Source: Acholoe squamosa
Lineage: Eukaryota > Annelida > Polychaeta > Phyllodocida > Polynoidae
Length of the DNA stretch: 64,000 nt
Reading direction: 5' to 3'
NCBI GenBank assembly: GCA_949317995.1
Contig: OX439042.1
Coordinates: 13,929,174-13,993,173, forward strand
Shown here in pieces: positions 11,509 through 22,820 of the stretch (within the stretch, counting starts at the first letter, position 1; every line of letters starts with the position of its first letter). Made by a program: the position numbers and the translations under genes. The notes beneath the pieces are model-generated. The model made no database searches and had not been told where the DNA came from. It saw nothing but the letters and a program-made list of their open reading frames with translations.

Positions 11509-13790
11509 CATTAACGTACCCTATTTGTTAACCTCTCACAGAATGGCCACAGCTCATCTATACATCATCATATGCCATTTTTATCACATACACCATCACA
11601 AGAGAGGTTGTACTACCTATCTAGAGTCATTTAACCCTGCATAAGGCCCATCTTGGGTGTTTAATATCACTTTGAAAATTAAAAATCACAAAATTTCTAC
11701 ACTTCTCGCAAAGCATGCATGCCATGGGGTGCTAAAATGCATCTTTATATACACCAAATAGTATTTTCTCATAAGCCAAACATGTCTATGATTGAATACA
11801 AATAATAGAAACACCATACAAGATGATAGGCTGGCACTATAACAATAGAACTTTAACCATCTCAAAATCCTCCTACCGGTCATTAACGTACCCCATTTGC
11901 TAATCTATCAAAGAATGGCCACAGCTCACCTATACATCATCATATGCCATTTTTATCACATACACCATCACAAGAGAGGTTGTACTACCTATCTAGAGTC
12001 ATTTAACCCTGCATAAGGCCCATCTTGGGTGTTTAATATCACTTTGAAAATTAAAAATCACAAAATTTCTACACTTCTCGCAAAGCATGCATGCCATGGG
12101 GTGCTAAAATGCATCTTTATATACACCAAATAGTATTTTCTCATAAGCCAAACATGTCTATGATTGAATACAAATAATAGAAACACCATACAAGATGATA
12201 GGCTGGCACTATAACAATAGAACTTTAACCATCTCAAAATCCTCCTACCGGTCATTAACGTACCCCATTTGCTAATCTATCAAAGAATGGCCACAGCTCA
12301 CCTATACACTATCATATACCATTGGCATCACACACATAATGAGTAAAGAGGTTGTACTACCTATCTAGAGTCATTTAAACATACATAAGGCCCATCTTGG
12401 GTGTTCAATATCACTTTGAAAATTAAAATCACAACTTTTTCAACACTTCTCGCGGCCTTCGCTTGCAGCAAAGTACAAAAAATATACACTTATATACCTT
12501 AAATACTCTTTCCTGAGGGTAAATGAGATCATAATACATATATACAGTCATTTAACCATTGATAAGGGCCATCTTGGGTGTTTAATATCACTTTGGAAAT
12601 TAAAAAATCACAAAATTTCTACACTTCTCGCAACATCGGCATGTCATGGAGTGCTAAAATGTATCTTTATATACACCAAATAGTATTTTTTGATAAGTCA
12701 CACACCTCTACTATTGAATAGAAATGTTAGAAACACCATACCATGTCATAGGTTGACAATATCGAATTTTAACTTTGTTAATGTCAAAATTGCTCGTACC
12801 GATCATTAACGTACCCCAGTCGTTAACCTATCAAAGAATGGCCACAGCTCAACTCTACACCATCATATGCCATTGTTATCACATACACCATCACAAGAGA
12901 GGTTGTACTACCTATCTAGAGTCATTTAAACATGCATAAGGCCCATCTTGGGTGTCCAATATCACTTTTAGAATTAAAAATCACAAAATTTCTACACTTC
13001 TCGCAACATCGGCATGTCATGGAGTGCTAAAATGTATCTTTATATACACCAAATAGTATTTTTTGATTAGTCACACACCTCTACTATTGAATAGAATTGT
13101 TAGAAACACCATACCATGTCATAGGTTGACAATATCGAATTTTAACTTTGTTAATGTCAAAATTGCTCGTACTGATCATTAACGTACCCCAGTCGTTAAC
13201 CTATCAAAGAATGGCCACAGCTCAACTCTACACCATCATATACCATTGGCATTGCACACACATTGACAAATGAGATTGTACTACCTATCTAGAGTCATTT
13301 AAACCAGCATAAGGCCCATCTTGGGTGTCCAATATCACTTTAAGAATTAAATATCACAAGTCACACACCTCTACTATTGAATAGAAATGTTAGAAACACC
13401 ATACCATGTCATAGGTTGACAATATCGAATTTTAACTTTGTTAATGTCAAAATTGCTCGTACCGATCATTAACGTACCTCAGTCGTTAACCTATCAAAGA
13501 ATGGCCACAGCTCAACTCTACACCATCATATGCCATTGTTATCACATACACCATCACAAGAGAGGTTGTACTACCTATCTAGAGTCATTTAAACATACAT
13601 AAGGCCCATCTTGGGTGTTCAATATCACTTTGAAAATTAAATATCACAACTTTTTCAACACTTCTCGCGGCCTTCGCTTGCAGCACAGTACAAAAATATA
13701 CACTTATATACCTTAAATACTCTTTCCTGAGGGGAAATGAGATCATAATACATATATACAGTCATTTAACCATTGATCCTAAAAACTCGC
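11509..13790. repeat. left tandem array of about 373-bp units
   Basis: Unit starts are marked by CATTAACGTACCCC or a close variant at 11509, 11881, 12253, 12804, 13177 and 13467. The spacing is 372, 372, 551, 373 and 290 bp, so two intervals contain partial or rearranged units. The units from 11509 and 11881 share long identical stretches (both open an identical 65-codon chance frame). Each unit carries CTTTATATACACC, which is a TATATAAAG box on the minus strand. The array lies 3' of the transposase gene and is inverted relative to the array at 16850-18355. Confidence 0.9.
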
Positions 13791-13844
13791 TAAAACTCCA
13801 GCAACTGAGATGTAACACTTATGTGAAACAAACAGAACCATTTA

Positions 13845-14120
13845 GCAACTATTGGCAAGTCTGTTGTCTTCCTCCTTACGGTGCTTTATTAGTTTCATGT
13901 TGGCCATTTTGACTGTGTTATCATGGAGGATGTGGCCCCAGACGGTGGAGTTCCCATACTGCTTCTTGTTCACATAGCCAAGGATGGTATTATGGTATAT
14001 AAACTGGACATTGGGCTTGGTTGGGAACTTGTGGCAAGTGAGGTTTTTCGCCGGATGAATGAGGAACATGACCTCATACATGTCACTCTCACTGTCCACA
14101 GCTAAGACCTTGCCCATGTG
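13845..14120 (-). CDS. in-frame C-terminal extension beyond the transposase stop codon
   Basis: After the TGA at 14121-14123 the same frame stays open for 92 codons, to a TAA at 13842-13844. It begins His-Met-Gly-Lys and contains VGK-like text followed by SESDMYEVMFLIHP, of the kind I associate with C-terminal ends of related transposases. The stop could be a CGA to TGA decay in a CpG, true readthrough, or the real end. If translation restarted at the ATG 14115-14117 it would make a 91-residue peptide, which seems unlikely. Confidence 0.45.
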
Positions 14121-16374
14121 TCATGCGTCCTTGGTGGAGTCTGACTCATGCAGGAATGCGCAGGCGACAAACTGTCCCTCTTGGTACTCATCCTGCACGA
14201 ATACAGCCGTATCCTCAATGTCCATTGTCGATCCGCCCTCAAAAACGGGAGGTGAGGTTGGTCCGTCCTGTCGCATGTGCTTTGTGACGGGGGCCTCAAC
14301 TGCACGCTCCGCAGCACGCTTTCGTGCGGCACACGGAGGCACATTTTCTTTGTTAGCCGTGGCTGGGGCAGGAACCATGTTCTTGCGGGTGCGCTTGCCA
14401 GCCACGACGGGTGAGGGACCCCCTTGGCGCTTGCAGGCAGAGGTGCTAGCGACAGGAGCGGGGAGAGTGTTCCGTACCGAAGTACCTTGAGTCTGCTTTG
14501 GCGGGGGTACATCATCGCCGTCCACCTCAGCAGGGACAGTCCTCTGTCGCGTCTGCCGTGGTGGGGGAGGAGCCTTCTTGTTGTTGAATTTCATTGGGTG
14601 TGTGATCCAGTCTGGACACCCATGAATGGACCTAAAGTCGGCCCAGCAGCACTCGCTGAAGCATGATTTGTGGCGTACAGCGAGGGACTTCCCGGGTTCG
14701 GCGGGCACAGCAGCATGAACTTTCTGGGTGCCCTTGATGGACTCGTCCGCTGCTACTTTGCCGACTGTGAGACGGGCGGTGGCGATATCCGCAACCGGAA
14801 CGCAGCTGTACTTGACGCGGCCTTCGAGTAGGTTGCCTTCAGCCGCGAAGCGCTCTGCATTCTGGATTAGCGTTCCCCTGTTGACGAGGTTGTCTGCGTT
14901 GCGTTTTGCTGCAGCTCCAACGCCGTCACAGGGGCCCTTTCCGTGTCCCGCCTCGAAGTAGGTCCATGTCGCTTGTAGACCACTGACAAGTTCTGCGTGG
15001 CGCACCAGTATGGAAAAGATGGAGATGTTCCGATACTGGCTCGATGGGGAGTCTGATGCATAGTGCACCCACGCGACCTGGGGCAGGTTCTCTTGCAGGA
15101 ACGCTGCCAGAACTTGAATGAATGCCAGGATCGCAACGGTGTCATGCTTTCTGTCGTCGGTGACGAGGGCCACAGAGTGGTGTCTGATCTCCCCAGTTGG
15201 TCCGTGCCGGTAGTGAAGGACTGCTGGGTGGAGCGTAACCGGGTCTTTGGCGTAATAGACACTCTGTGGCCCATCAGGATACGAGACAAGCCAATTCTCG
15301 GCGAAGTCCATCTGGATGACTGTCTCGTACACTGACAAGGAACTCCTCAGTTCACGCACGATCCGGTGTTGGCTACGGGCCCGATCGACGTGGTCGGCCA
15401 TGGACATGAACTCGTCCTTGACCAACGTGATGAACTCCTTTTTGGATTTATCGGTTACCCAAGTGGGCCGGAGCTTCATCACCATCTTCTTCTCCTCGGG
15501 CTTGCCGTAGATAACCGGAACGTACTTCCACGTCAGGTAGTCTACATGGTCCGTCTTCACCGACTGGGTCAGCTGTTGCTCGAACACGTCCGCAGTGGTG
15601 TTCTGGACCAGGGTGTCCACTGAAGTCTTGATGTTAGCTGCCTTCAGCATGAGAGCGAAATTTTGATGTTTCTGGCAGAGGCAGATTTTCTCATTCTGCA
15701 GCTCTACCGGAATTAGATAACTATGTTTACTCCTGATGTTGTAGAAGGTGGTGGACTCCACAGGCCAGGCAGGGTTGGTGTCAAGGTAGCGCTTGTGGAG
15801 GACATACACAAACTCCACCAGGTTCCTTTTCTGTTCTCTGACCTTGACACCATCCAAGTTAACAATGATGGAGTCACCTTTGCCTGGCATCATGGTGGAG
15901 TTTTCCGGTAGGCACAGGAACTCAACGACTGCTGCCTCGCGTGCCTTTGCATTGACAGTGCTTTTATGGGGCTGATCTGAAGGGGGTGACGCCAGAGACT
16001 TGCGGTTGACCTTAATGTCCTTAGCCATCTGGGTGGTGAGACCCTTTGCTTGAAGGTTGGTTTCAGGGAAGGCCTTCCGCATGAAGTCTAGTGTGTCTTT
16101 GCTGTTGAGAGCCGCCACCCCATCGTAGATAAGATCTTTACACTGTTGCTGCTTCTGTGGTGTAGCAGCTGGACCGGCCGCCTGTGCCAAATCCGATTGT
16201 AGACGCGCCTGCATAGAGGACAGCGACTCTCGCGTTGCAGCCAGTGTCCTCTCGAGGTACTTGATGCGGTTAGTTTTAGGTGTTGTGGTCTTCCTTGTCT
16301 GGTTCGGTGTCGTTGTCGGGGGTCGGTTTGCAGGGGTCGTCATCATTTTCGTCTGACCGGTAGGCGGGGAGGTG
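14121..16374 (-). CDS. transposase exon 4: catalytic DDE domain
   Basis: The last and largest exon, about 750 codons. The acceptor is tttccaatttacag just 5' of 16374; the first base completes a Val codon begun in exon 3, so the phase matches. Numbering from the upstream Met at 16430: zinc-like CLCQKH (250-255), MDFAENW with Asp375, ASDSPSSQYRN with Asp460, and FEAGHGKGPCDG with Glu493/Asp502 are the candidate catalytic core of an RNase H-fold transposase. A Cys/His group follows at about 590-606 (CFSECC, HGC). Then comes a Pro/Ala/Lys-rich disordered tail. The exon is much more GC-rich than the flanks. Long antisense frames (14059-14490, 15063-15623) are shadows. Superfamily not assigned; DDE assignment is by motif recognition only. 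Confidence 0.8.
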
Positions 16375-18446
16375 CTGTAAATTGGAAATGAGAAAGCATT
16401 AACAAATTGGTATTTAGAAATTTGAGGCATTAGTCAGCAAAGCGAATATTATGTCACTACATGAGCTAATTTCACTACATGAGCTAAATTAAATTGTTAA
16501 TCATTTATGCTTTACTTGTGATATTATGTCATGGTGATAATATTAACCAGTAATTGTAATAACAATACGATGTCATGTACATGAGCTAATTCTAAAAAGG
16601 TGGCAATACAAGTATAGTCAAATAAGCAGCAACAACTAACATTAAACAAGCAACATCTCAACATGCAACACAACTAGTCTATTCTAATATAGCATTCTAC
16701 TGTATAATTACATTATGCTACTCCTGCTCAACGGAGCGCTTCAAGGTAGCACTGGAAAATGAATGGCAATTATAAGAATTATCTGGACTAATAAATAGGT
16801 TAGGCTAATAAACCACCAGGTTAAAAATTTGTGATTGTGGACCTTATGTATGTTTAAATGACTCTAGATAGGTAGTACAATCTCTTTTGTCAATGTGTGT
16901 GCAATGCAAATGGTATATGATGGTGTAGAGTTGAGCTGTGGCCATTCTTTGATAGGTTAACGACTGGGGTACGTTAATGATCGGTACGAGCAATTTTGAC
17001 ATTAACAAAGTTAAAATTCTATATTTTCAACCTATCACTTGGTCTGGTATTTCTAACATTTCTATTCAATAGTAGAGGTGTGTGGTTTGTCAAAAAATAC
17101 TATTTGGTGTATATAAAGATACATTTTAGCACTCCATGACATGCCGATGTTGCGAGAAGTGTAGAAATTTTGTGATTTTTTAATTTTCAAAGCCACAGTG
17201 GCCAGACAAGATGGACCTTATGCATGTTTAAATGACTCTAGATAGGTAGTACAATCTCTTTTGTCAATGTGTGTGCAATGCCAATGGTATATGATGGTGT
17301 AGAGTTGAGCTGTGGCCATTCTTTGATAGGTTAACGACTGGGGTACGTTAATGATCGGTACGAGCAATTTTGACATTAACAAAGTTAAAATTCGATATTG
17401 TCAACCTATGACATGGTATGGTGTTTCTAACATTTCTATTCAATAGTAGAGGTGTGTGGTTTGTCAAAAAATACTATTTGGTGTATATAAAGATACATTT
17501 TAGCACTCCATGACATGCCGATGTTGCGAGAAGTGTAGAAATTTTGTGATTTTTTAATTTTCAAAGCCACAGTGGCCAGACAAGATGGACCTTATGCATG
17601 TTTAAATGACTCTAGATAGGTAGTACAATCTCTTTTGTCAATGTGTGTGCAATGCCAATGGTATATGATGGTGTAGAGTTGAGCTGTGGCCATTCTTTGA
17701 TAGGTTAACGACTGGGGTACGTTAATGATCGGTACGAGCAATTTTGACATTAACAAAGTTAAAATTCGATATTGTCAACCTATGACATGGTATGGTGTTC
17801 CTAACATTTCTATTCAATAGTAGAGGTGTGTGGTTTGTCAAAAAATACTATTTGGTGTATATAAAGATACATTTTAGCACTCCATGACATGCCGATGTTG
17901 CGAGAAGTGTAGATATTTTGTGATTTTTTAATTTTCAAAGCCACAGTGGCCAGACAAGATGGACCTTATGCATGTTTAAATGACTCTAGATAGGTAGTAC
18001 AATCTCTTTTGTCAATGTGTGTGCAATGCCAATGGTATATGATGGTGTAGAGTTGAGCTGTGGCCATTCTTTGATAGGTTAACGACTGGGGTACGTTAAT
18101 GATCGGTACGAGCAATTTTGACATTAACAAAGTTAAAATTCTATATTTTCAACCTATCACTTGGTCTGGTATTTCTAACATTTCTATTCAATAGTAGAGG
18201 TGTGTGGTTTGTCAAAAAATACTATTTGGTGTATATAAAGATACATTTTAGCACTCCATGACATGCCGATGTTGCGAGAAGTGCAGAAATTTTGTGATTT
18301 TTTAATTTTCAAAGCCACAGTGGCCAGACAAGATGGACCTTATGCATGGTAAAAACGACAATTCTACTAACATAGGGTGGATCCACAGAAAACACAATAT
18401 CTGCACACAAGTGATTTGATACCTTTAAAGTGATCATAATACTTAC
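16375..18446 (-). other. transposase intron 3, filled by the right satellite array
   Basis: Bounded by a GTAAGT donor at 18446-18441 and a TTACAG acceptor at 16380-16375, read on the minus strand. Most of the intron is the tandem array at 16850-18355. The remainder (16431-16850) is AT-rich and without features. Confidence 0.75.
16850..18355. repeat. right tandem array of 374-bp units
   Basis: Four units with GGGGTACGTTAATGATCG starting at 16966, 17340, 17714 and 18088, an exact 374-bp period. Units 1 and 4 share one variant of the segment after the motif (CTATATTTTCAACC) and units 2 and 3 share another (CGATATTGTCAACC), an A-B-B-A order. Each unit holds TATATAAAG on the + strand. The array is the reverse complement of the left array, so the two could pair as a long inverted repeat around the catalytic exon. 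Confidence 0.9.
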
Positions 18447-18886
18447 ACATAATCCTCCGCGAGGGCCAGGTTGCCCGGTGGTGGCGGCGAAGAGTCGGCC
18501 GGCCTCGATCCGGTCGAACGCTGGCTGCGCCTCCTCTTGGGGGAGTCTTTCTGCGCAGCCTGACGGACCGGTCGAGTCGTCCGGCTCTCCTCTGCCACCT
18601 CCGGGGCAACCTGTCCTCGCCCCCCCGCCTCCGTGGTCGCTGCCCTCGGTGCCTCCTCCACGGGCGGTGCTGGTGAGGCCGTCGCGGCGCTGGACTTTGC
18701 CCTGCCAGCTCTGCCTCCTGCCTTGCCCTTCCCGGGTGGTGCTGTGGGTGGTGCTGCCGAGGGTAGTGGTGGTGGTGCCGTGGCCACGACGGGCTCTGGG
18801 GAGGAGCACCCGGCCAGGCTTTCATCCCCCGACGAGATGAGGATGGCTGTGGCAGGGTCCACTCCAGCCACAGGCGCATGAGTCTC
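18447..18886 (-). CDS. transposase exon 3: Ala/Pro-rich linker
   Basis: 440 bases, 146 codons plus two bases. The acceptor is CTCTACATTCAAG and the donor GT|GTAAGT. It encodes an Ala/Pro/Ser-rich, probably disordered stretch with an acidic ISSGDES and a basic PKRRRSQR that could be a nuclear localisation signal. The two leftover bases GT join the C of exon 4 to give Val, keeping the frame open. GC-rich. The other two open frames over this region are shadows. Confidence 0.7.
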
Positions 18887-19131
18887 CTTGAATGTAGAGC
18901 AAGGGGCAAAACCATTAGTATTTAGTATTGTGGCCATTCTTTGACAGGTTAACGACTGGGGTACGTTAATGACCGGTACGAGCAATTTTGACATTAACAA
19001 AGTAAAAATTCGATATTGTCAACAAATCACTTGGTAAGGTATTTCTAACATTCTATTCAATATTAGAGATGTGTGGCTTACTATAAAAGAGTATCTGAAT
19101 GCTATAGTGACATTATAAACTATCCACCTAC
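18887..19131 (-). other. transposase intron 2 with one copy of the 18-bp motif
   Basis: A GTAGGT donor at 19131 and a CATTCAAG acceptor bound this intron. It contains a partial array unit with the motif variant GGGGTACGTTAATGACCG at 18958. Confidence 0.65.
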
Positions 19132-19452
19132 CTCCTCACTCCCGTCGGGGGACGAGAAGAACACCCGCTGGTACCTGGGGCGAGGGGCGAAGGGGAGGCG
19201 AACGGTCAGCTTCCCGAGCCCCTTGCCCCGGCCCCCTGCGGGTGTCCCTCTTCCCGCTGCCGCAGGTGCCGGTGCGGAGGCTGCAGCCGGAAGTGGAGCC
19301 GCCTGCTCCGCTGCAGCCCCGGGAGCCGCCTGCTCTGGCACCAACACCGCAGCAGCGGTCGCAGCTGGGGTGCCCCTCCCAGTGCCTGCCTTGGCCTTCG
19401 GTCTCCCTGTTGGTGTGGGTGGGAGCGGCGGGAGGCCCAGCTTCTTCCGTCT
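19132..19452 (-). CDS. transposase exon 2: basic/Ala-Pro linker
   Basis: 321 bases, 107 codons, phase 0 at both ends. It follows a TTCTGAATTCAG acceptor and ends GAG|GTAGGT. It starts RRKKLGLPPLPPTPTGRPKA and continues Ala/Pro/Gly-rich, ending FFSSPDGSEE. Probably disordered. Splicing is inferred from consensus sites and frame continuity. Confidence 0.7.
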
Positions 19453-19661
19453 CTGAATTCAGAAAGGGAAAGACACATTAAGTAAACTGTCACACTGGCG
19501 AGTTACTCGCAGCAGTGTTTTGACTTAGCATTTACAGTATCTGTCCCTTGAAATTTGTATACTTATTAACATTCTTAATCTCATATCACAATAAAATGTT
19601 ACCACCAGAGTAGCAGATTTTGAGGCACCACAGAGACTGAGAGGACGGAAAATTATCAAAC

Positions 19662-20009
19662 CTTGTTCTCTTTCAGTCTCTCCCGGTAAGCCTTCTTCCG
19701 GGCATGGAGCATCTCGCGCCGCCGCTGCTCCTCAGCAGGGTCTCCCGCCAGTCTCTCCCTGTCCTTTTTTCGCTGGCGACGCGAGATCTCCGCCCGGTGG
19801 GCATCATAGGCGGCAGCCCCCATCTCCTGCCGCAGCCTGGTCTCGTACCGGGCCGAAGCTGCGGCATGGAGACGGGCCGCCTTCTCCCGGTCCTCCCGGT
19901 CCTCCTGCTCCTCCAGGTCTGGAGCATCAGCGGGAGCGTGCTCCCGCACACACCTCTTAGGGCGATGGGGGGGGTCGCCACCACCGCCACTGGGGGCTAC
20001 GTCAGCCAT
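19662..20009 (-). CDS. transposase exon 1: Met and basic coiled region
   Basis: 116 codons from ATG 20009-20007 to a donor AAG|GTTTGA at 19662/19661. It starts MADVAPSGGGG, then runs into a charged helix rich in Arg, Lys and Glu (ISRRQRKKDRERL, RKKAYRERLKENK). Basic RERLK-type N-termini are common in this class of transposases. A 3' splice site (TTTTTGCAG) lies immediately before the ATG, so a 5' UTR exon, or a further coding exon, probably exists upstream. Joined to exons 2-4 it gives about 1120 residues, placing the candidate Asp residues at about 726, 811 and 853. Confidence 0.65.
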
Positions 20010-21933
20010 CTGCAAAAATGAGAAGAAATACATTAAATAAAAAGGTAAATAGTGATTAAACAAGTTCCTATATGCTGACAAAGGATGTACAACAAAGCCA
20101 AAGATTTTATCAGAGGTTTTTATGCTGATATGGTAATTCATAGTGAGGAAATCAGTAGATTTTAAGATAATAAGGAATTTGTTAGTGTTTGAATACTGAT
20201 AAGATATACATAAATAAATAGGAAAAAAATATTCATCATGTTCCTATATGCTTACAAATGATGTACAGTAACCCCGGAAGTTCAATCAGCTGATTAATTG
20301 CTAATATGGAAATTTATACTGACAAAATATAAGGAAAATGCTGAAATATACCCACCACAAAAATTCTTTGGAAAAAAAGTATTCAGTATCTAACTAATGA
20401 CACTTGTGTGAGTTAGAGGTACCATAGGGGCATGTCATGGTGAAATATGATGGAGCTATGTGCACTGGAAGTGCCACTTGTGTGGAAAATACAGAATAAG
20501 AAGGGGGGGTATGTTAATGATCGCAAAGGTTTATAACCACTCAGCAGTGGTGGCTTTGTGCAAGGGTGAGCTTACCTGGTCAACACAACAGAGGGGGGAC
20601 ATGTCTAACATACCCACCATAAAACATCCCCCTGAATCCAAGATTGCGACCAGTAGGCAGGCATCTTGCCACCAGGGTACGTTAATGACCGACGAACACT
20701 ATCTTCCTAAATTTGGCCACTATGGCTATGCTTTCGATCCCACAGGAGGATTAACACACCAAAATGCCCAAATAGAGGTAGGAGAAGGAATATAACCCCA
20801 AAAAACCATGGGATAAGCACAATTTTGGCTGTGAGGGGGCCTAAAAGTTCACGACTAGGCAGAAATTTGGCCATTCAAGCCCAAATTGGGGTGGGGGGTC
20901 ATCTCAAAACACCCAAACATGGACCAAAATGCATCTTACACACGTAGGGGGTCCTATTCTAAAGGATTATCAACAATTTAGACCCAAGGGTACATCATCT
21001 CGGCCAGGAGAGGCCAAATTCTGCTTGCCGAGCGAAAAATCATTAACGTACCCCAATTTTGAAAATACAGCCCGGGGTGGCCAAAGCTTCACCCTGGGGC
21101 CCCGGGCTGCATCGCAGGCCTCCCCCGGCAACACATTTTACCCCCTAGCATCCAAAATGCATCGTTCCGGTACACAAAAATTGATCTACGGCCCCCCACA
21201 GACATCTGCAACAATATTTCATCGCAATATCATGGAATTTCGTGGAATTTCCTTACCTTTTTCACGAATTTGGCGTTCCTTTTGCAGGGGAACTCTGCTT
21301 AGGGGTAGCTATAAACAAGCTGTGACCTCCTCTGAGCTGAAACACGGTACCCGGATGCAGGCCACTTCCGCCGGGCAACAGGAAGTCGTTTTTCTCTTCC
21401 CGCGCTGTTTTTCCCGCCGCCGATCATTAACGTACCCCGCTTACGAAGAGACCCCACATACAGCCAAACCAGACTGTATTTGGCCACAATTCTTGTTCAG
21501 GCATGATGTATTTACTCTAAAAGTGACCATAGACTGTGGGAATTGTATGTATTTGGTTTATTTTATTCTATTTAGAGGCAAAAGCCCGGGGTACGTTAAT
21601 GATTGCGGTGTGCATTGAAAATCACTTATATGTGCCTGCCAAGGGTAATTCCCGGAGTACATGAAAAATTTTTTCATGGAAGACTCCCCCCTAGGGTACC
21701 TCTTAATTGCATATAATAAGAACACTGATTATATTCCCTAACCAGGTTAGATAGGCTCTATCATTAACGTACCCCACATGAAAATTTATAATTAAATGCA
21801 TATAGAAGATAAATTATGCCCCAAGACCCACCCAAACCATATGGAAATCTTAGCTGTGACCCCCCACTAAGGAATAAAAATATTATTGGTGGTGTAGAAG
21901 TGTTTCCCTTGTTATTATATGCCCAAGAAGCCA
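20010..21933. other. right subterminal DNA of the transposon
   Basis: Contains the putative 5' part of the transposase gene and seven further copies or variants of the 18-bp motif, at 20506, 20675, 21041(-), 21421(-), 21588 and 21762(-) plus partials. A GC-rich patch at 21050-21130 includes CCCCGGGCTGC. A 229-codon + strand frame (20929-21618) runs across several of these motifs and resembles no family, so I do not call it a gene. Confidence 0.5.
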
Positions 21934-21958
21934 CCTGACCAGTAAAACCTGGAATGAC

Positions 21959-21960
<2 letters not shown>

Positions 21961-21998
<38 letters not shown>
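21961..21998. repeat. TA microsatellite at right end of the transposon
   Basis: About 19 TA units between the right TIR and the resumed unit B of the tandem duplication. Confidence 0.9.
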
Positions 21999-22000
<2 letters not shown>

Positions 22001-22820
22001 GAGCATGATCCTGTGAGATTTTCTATCCGAAACTATTCAGGCCATGTATCCTGTGATGAAATCCAACATAATCAATGGTTTCGATTCAATTAAATGCATA
22101 GATATGTATGTAAGGAGTGGTTTACTCAAGATGAAATAGTGATTGTCTCATAGTGAAATTGGTAGATCCTAAAAGATATATCCTACACTGAAAGTATCAA
22201 ACATTTCTGTACTTTTCTTATGTTATTATCTAGTTATGTTATCCATCTACCCCTGTAGTCAATATGAGGTACAGGTTTTCAATTTTAATGTTCAAAATAT
22301 GCACCCAATGTTCCGATGATGAAATGGCCAGTTTGCCATGATAAAAATAACTCAAACATTAGTGCATCATTACACAATGATAATTAGGTAATGTATCCCA
22401 GTAGATCAGTTATTGTACAACAACACCTCTATTTCAATAATAGCAGGGTCCCAAGCCCAGGGACTACATGAAAATATGAGAAAAATAAACTCACAGGTGG
22501 ACGACTCAAGGTATGTGGTCGTCTTTAGGTAATCTACCCTAGGTTCATGTAGTTATCCTGCATGATAAGCGATATGTATTTCAGGGGGAATAAAGTCCCT
22601 TTCCCAGCACAGGTCACAAATGATGATTGTGTACACTGTGCATTTACAATTACAAACACGTTTTGAAACAGGCAATGCAGCATCTTATGCATTTGGTCTA
22701 TTTGGACAGCATAATCATACTGCATCACAGAGACCTACGCGATTCTCCTGTCAGTACAGGGGAAGCATAAGGCCCTTGAGCCCTTTGTTGCAGCCGTAAT
22801 GCATGCAGAACTGACAGACT
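21999..22820. repeat. tandem duplication, unit B, right part
   Basis: Continues the match to 9893-10741 after the transposon insertion, with scattered mismatches. Non-coding. Confidence 0.85.

Larger units (their letters stand above)
10956..21960 (-). mobile_element. 11-kb DNA transposon with spliced DDE transposase and inverted satellite arrays
   Basis: The termini are perfect 27-bp inverted repeats beginning GGGTCATTCCAGGTTTTACT (10956-10982 and 21934-21960). Inside are a left array of about 373-bp units (11509-13790), a four-exon transposase gene on the minus strand (14121-20009), a right array in opposite orientation within the last intron (16850-18355), and GC-rich subterminal DNA (20400-21650). 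An 18-bp motif GGGGTACGTTAATGATCG recurs 18 times. The TA-rich target and the transposase do not let me name a superfamily; the core resembles uncharacterised DDE proteins that carry a HGKGPCDG motif. I see no capsid, polymerase or protease gene, so this is a plain cut-and-paste element. Perfect TIRs and near-identical array units suggest recent activity. Confidence 0.85.

Noticed and set aside
11686-12255. Two identical 65-codon minus frames
   Set aside because: They are the same chance frame in two near-identical satellite units.
14059-15975. Long + strand frames opposite the transposase exon
   Set aside because: GC-rich antisense shadows; the minus frame has motifs, splice sites and phase continuity.
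20929-21618. 229-codon + strand frame in the transposon
   Set aside because: Runs through several copies of the 18-bp motif, matches no family, and has no splice or domain support.
10956-21960. Idea that the 11-kb element is a Polinton or other virus-like element
   Set aside because: No capsid, DNA polymerase B, protease or integrase-type gene was seen; it has a single spliced DDE-type gene and short TIRs.
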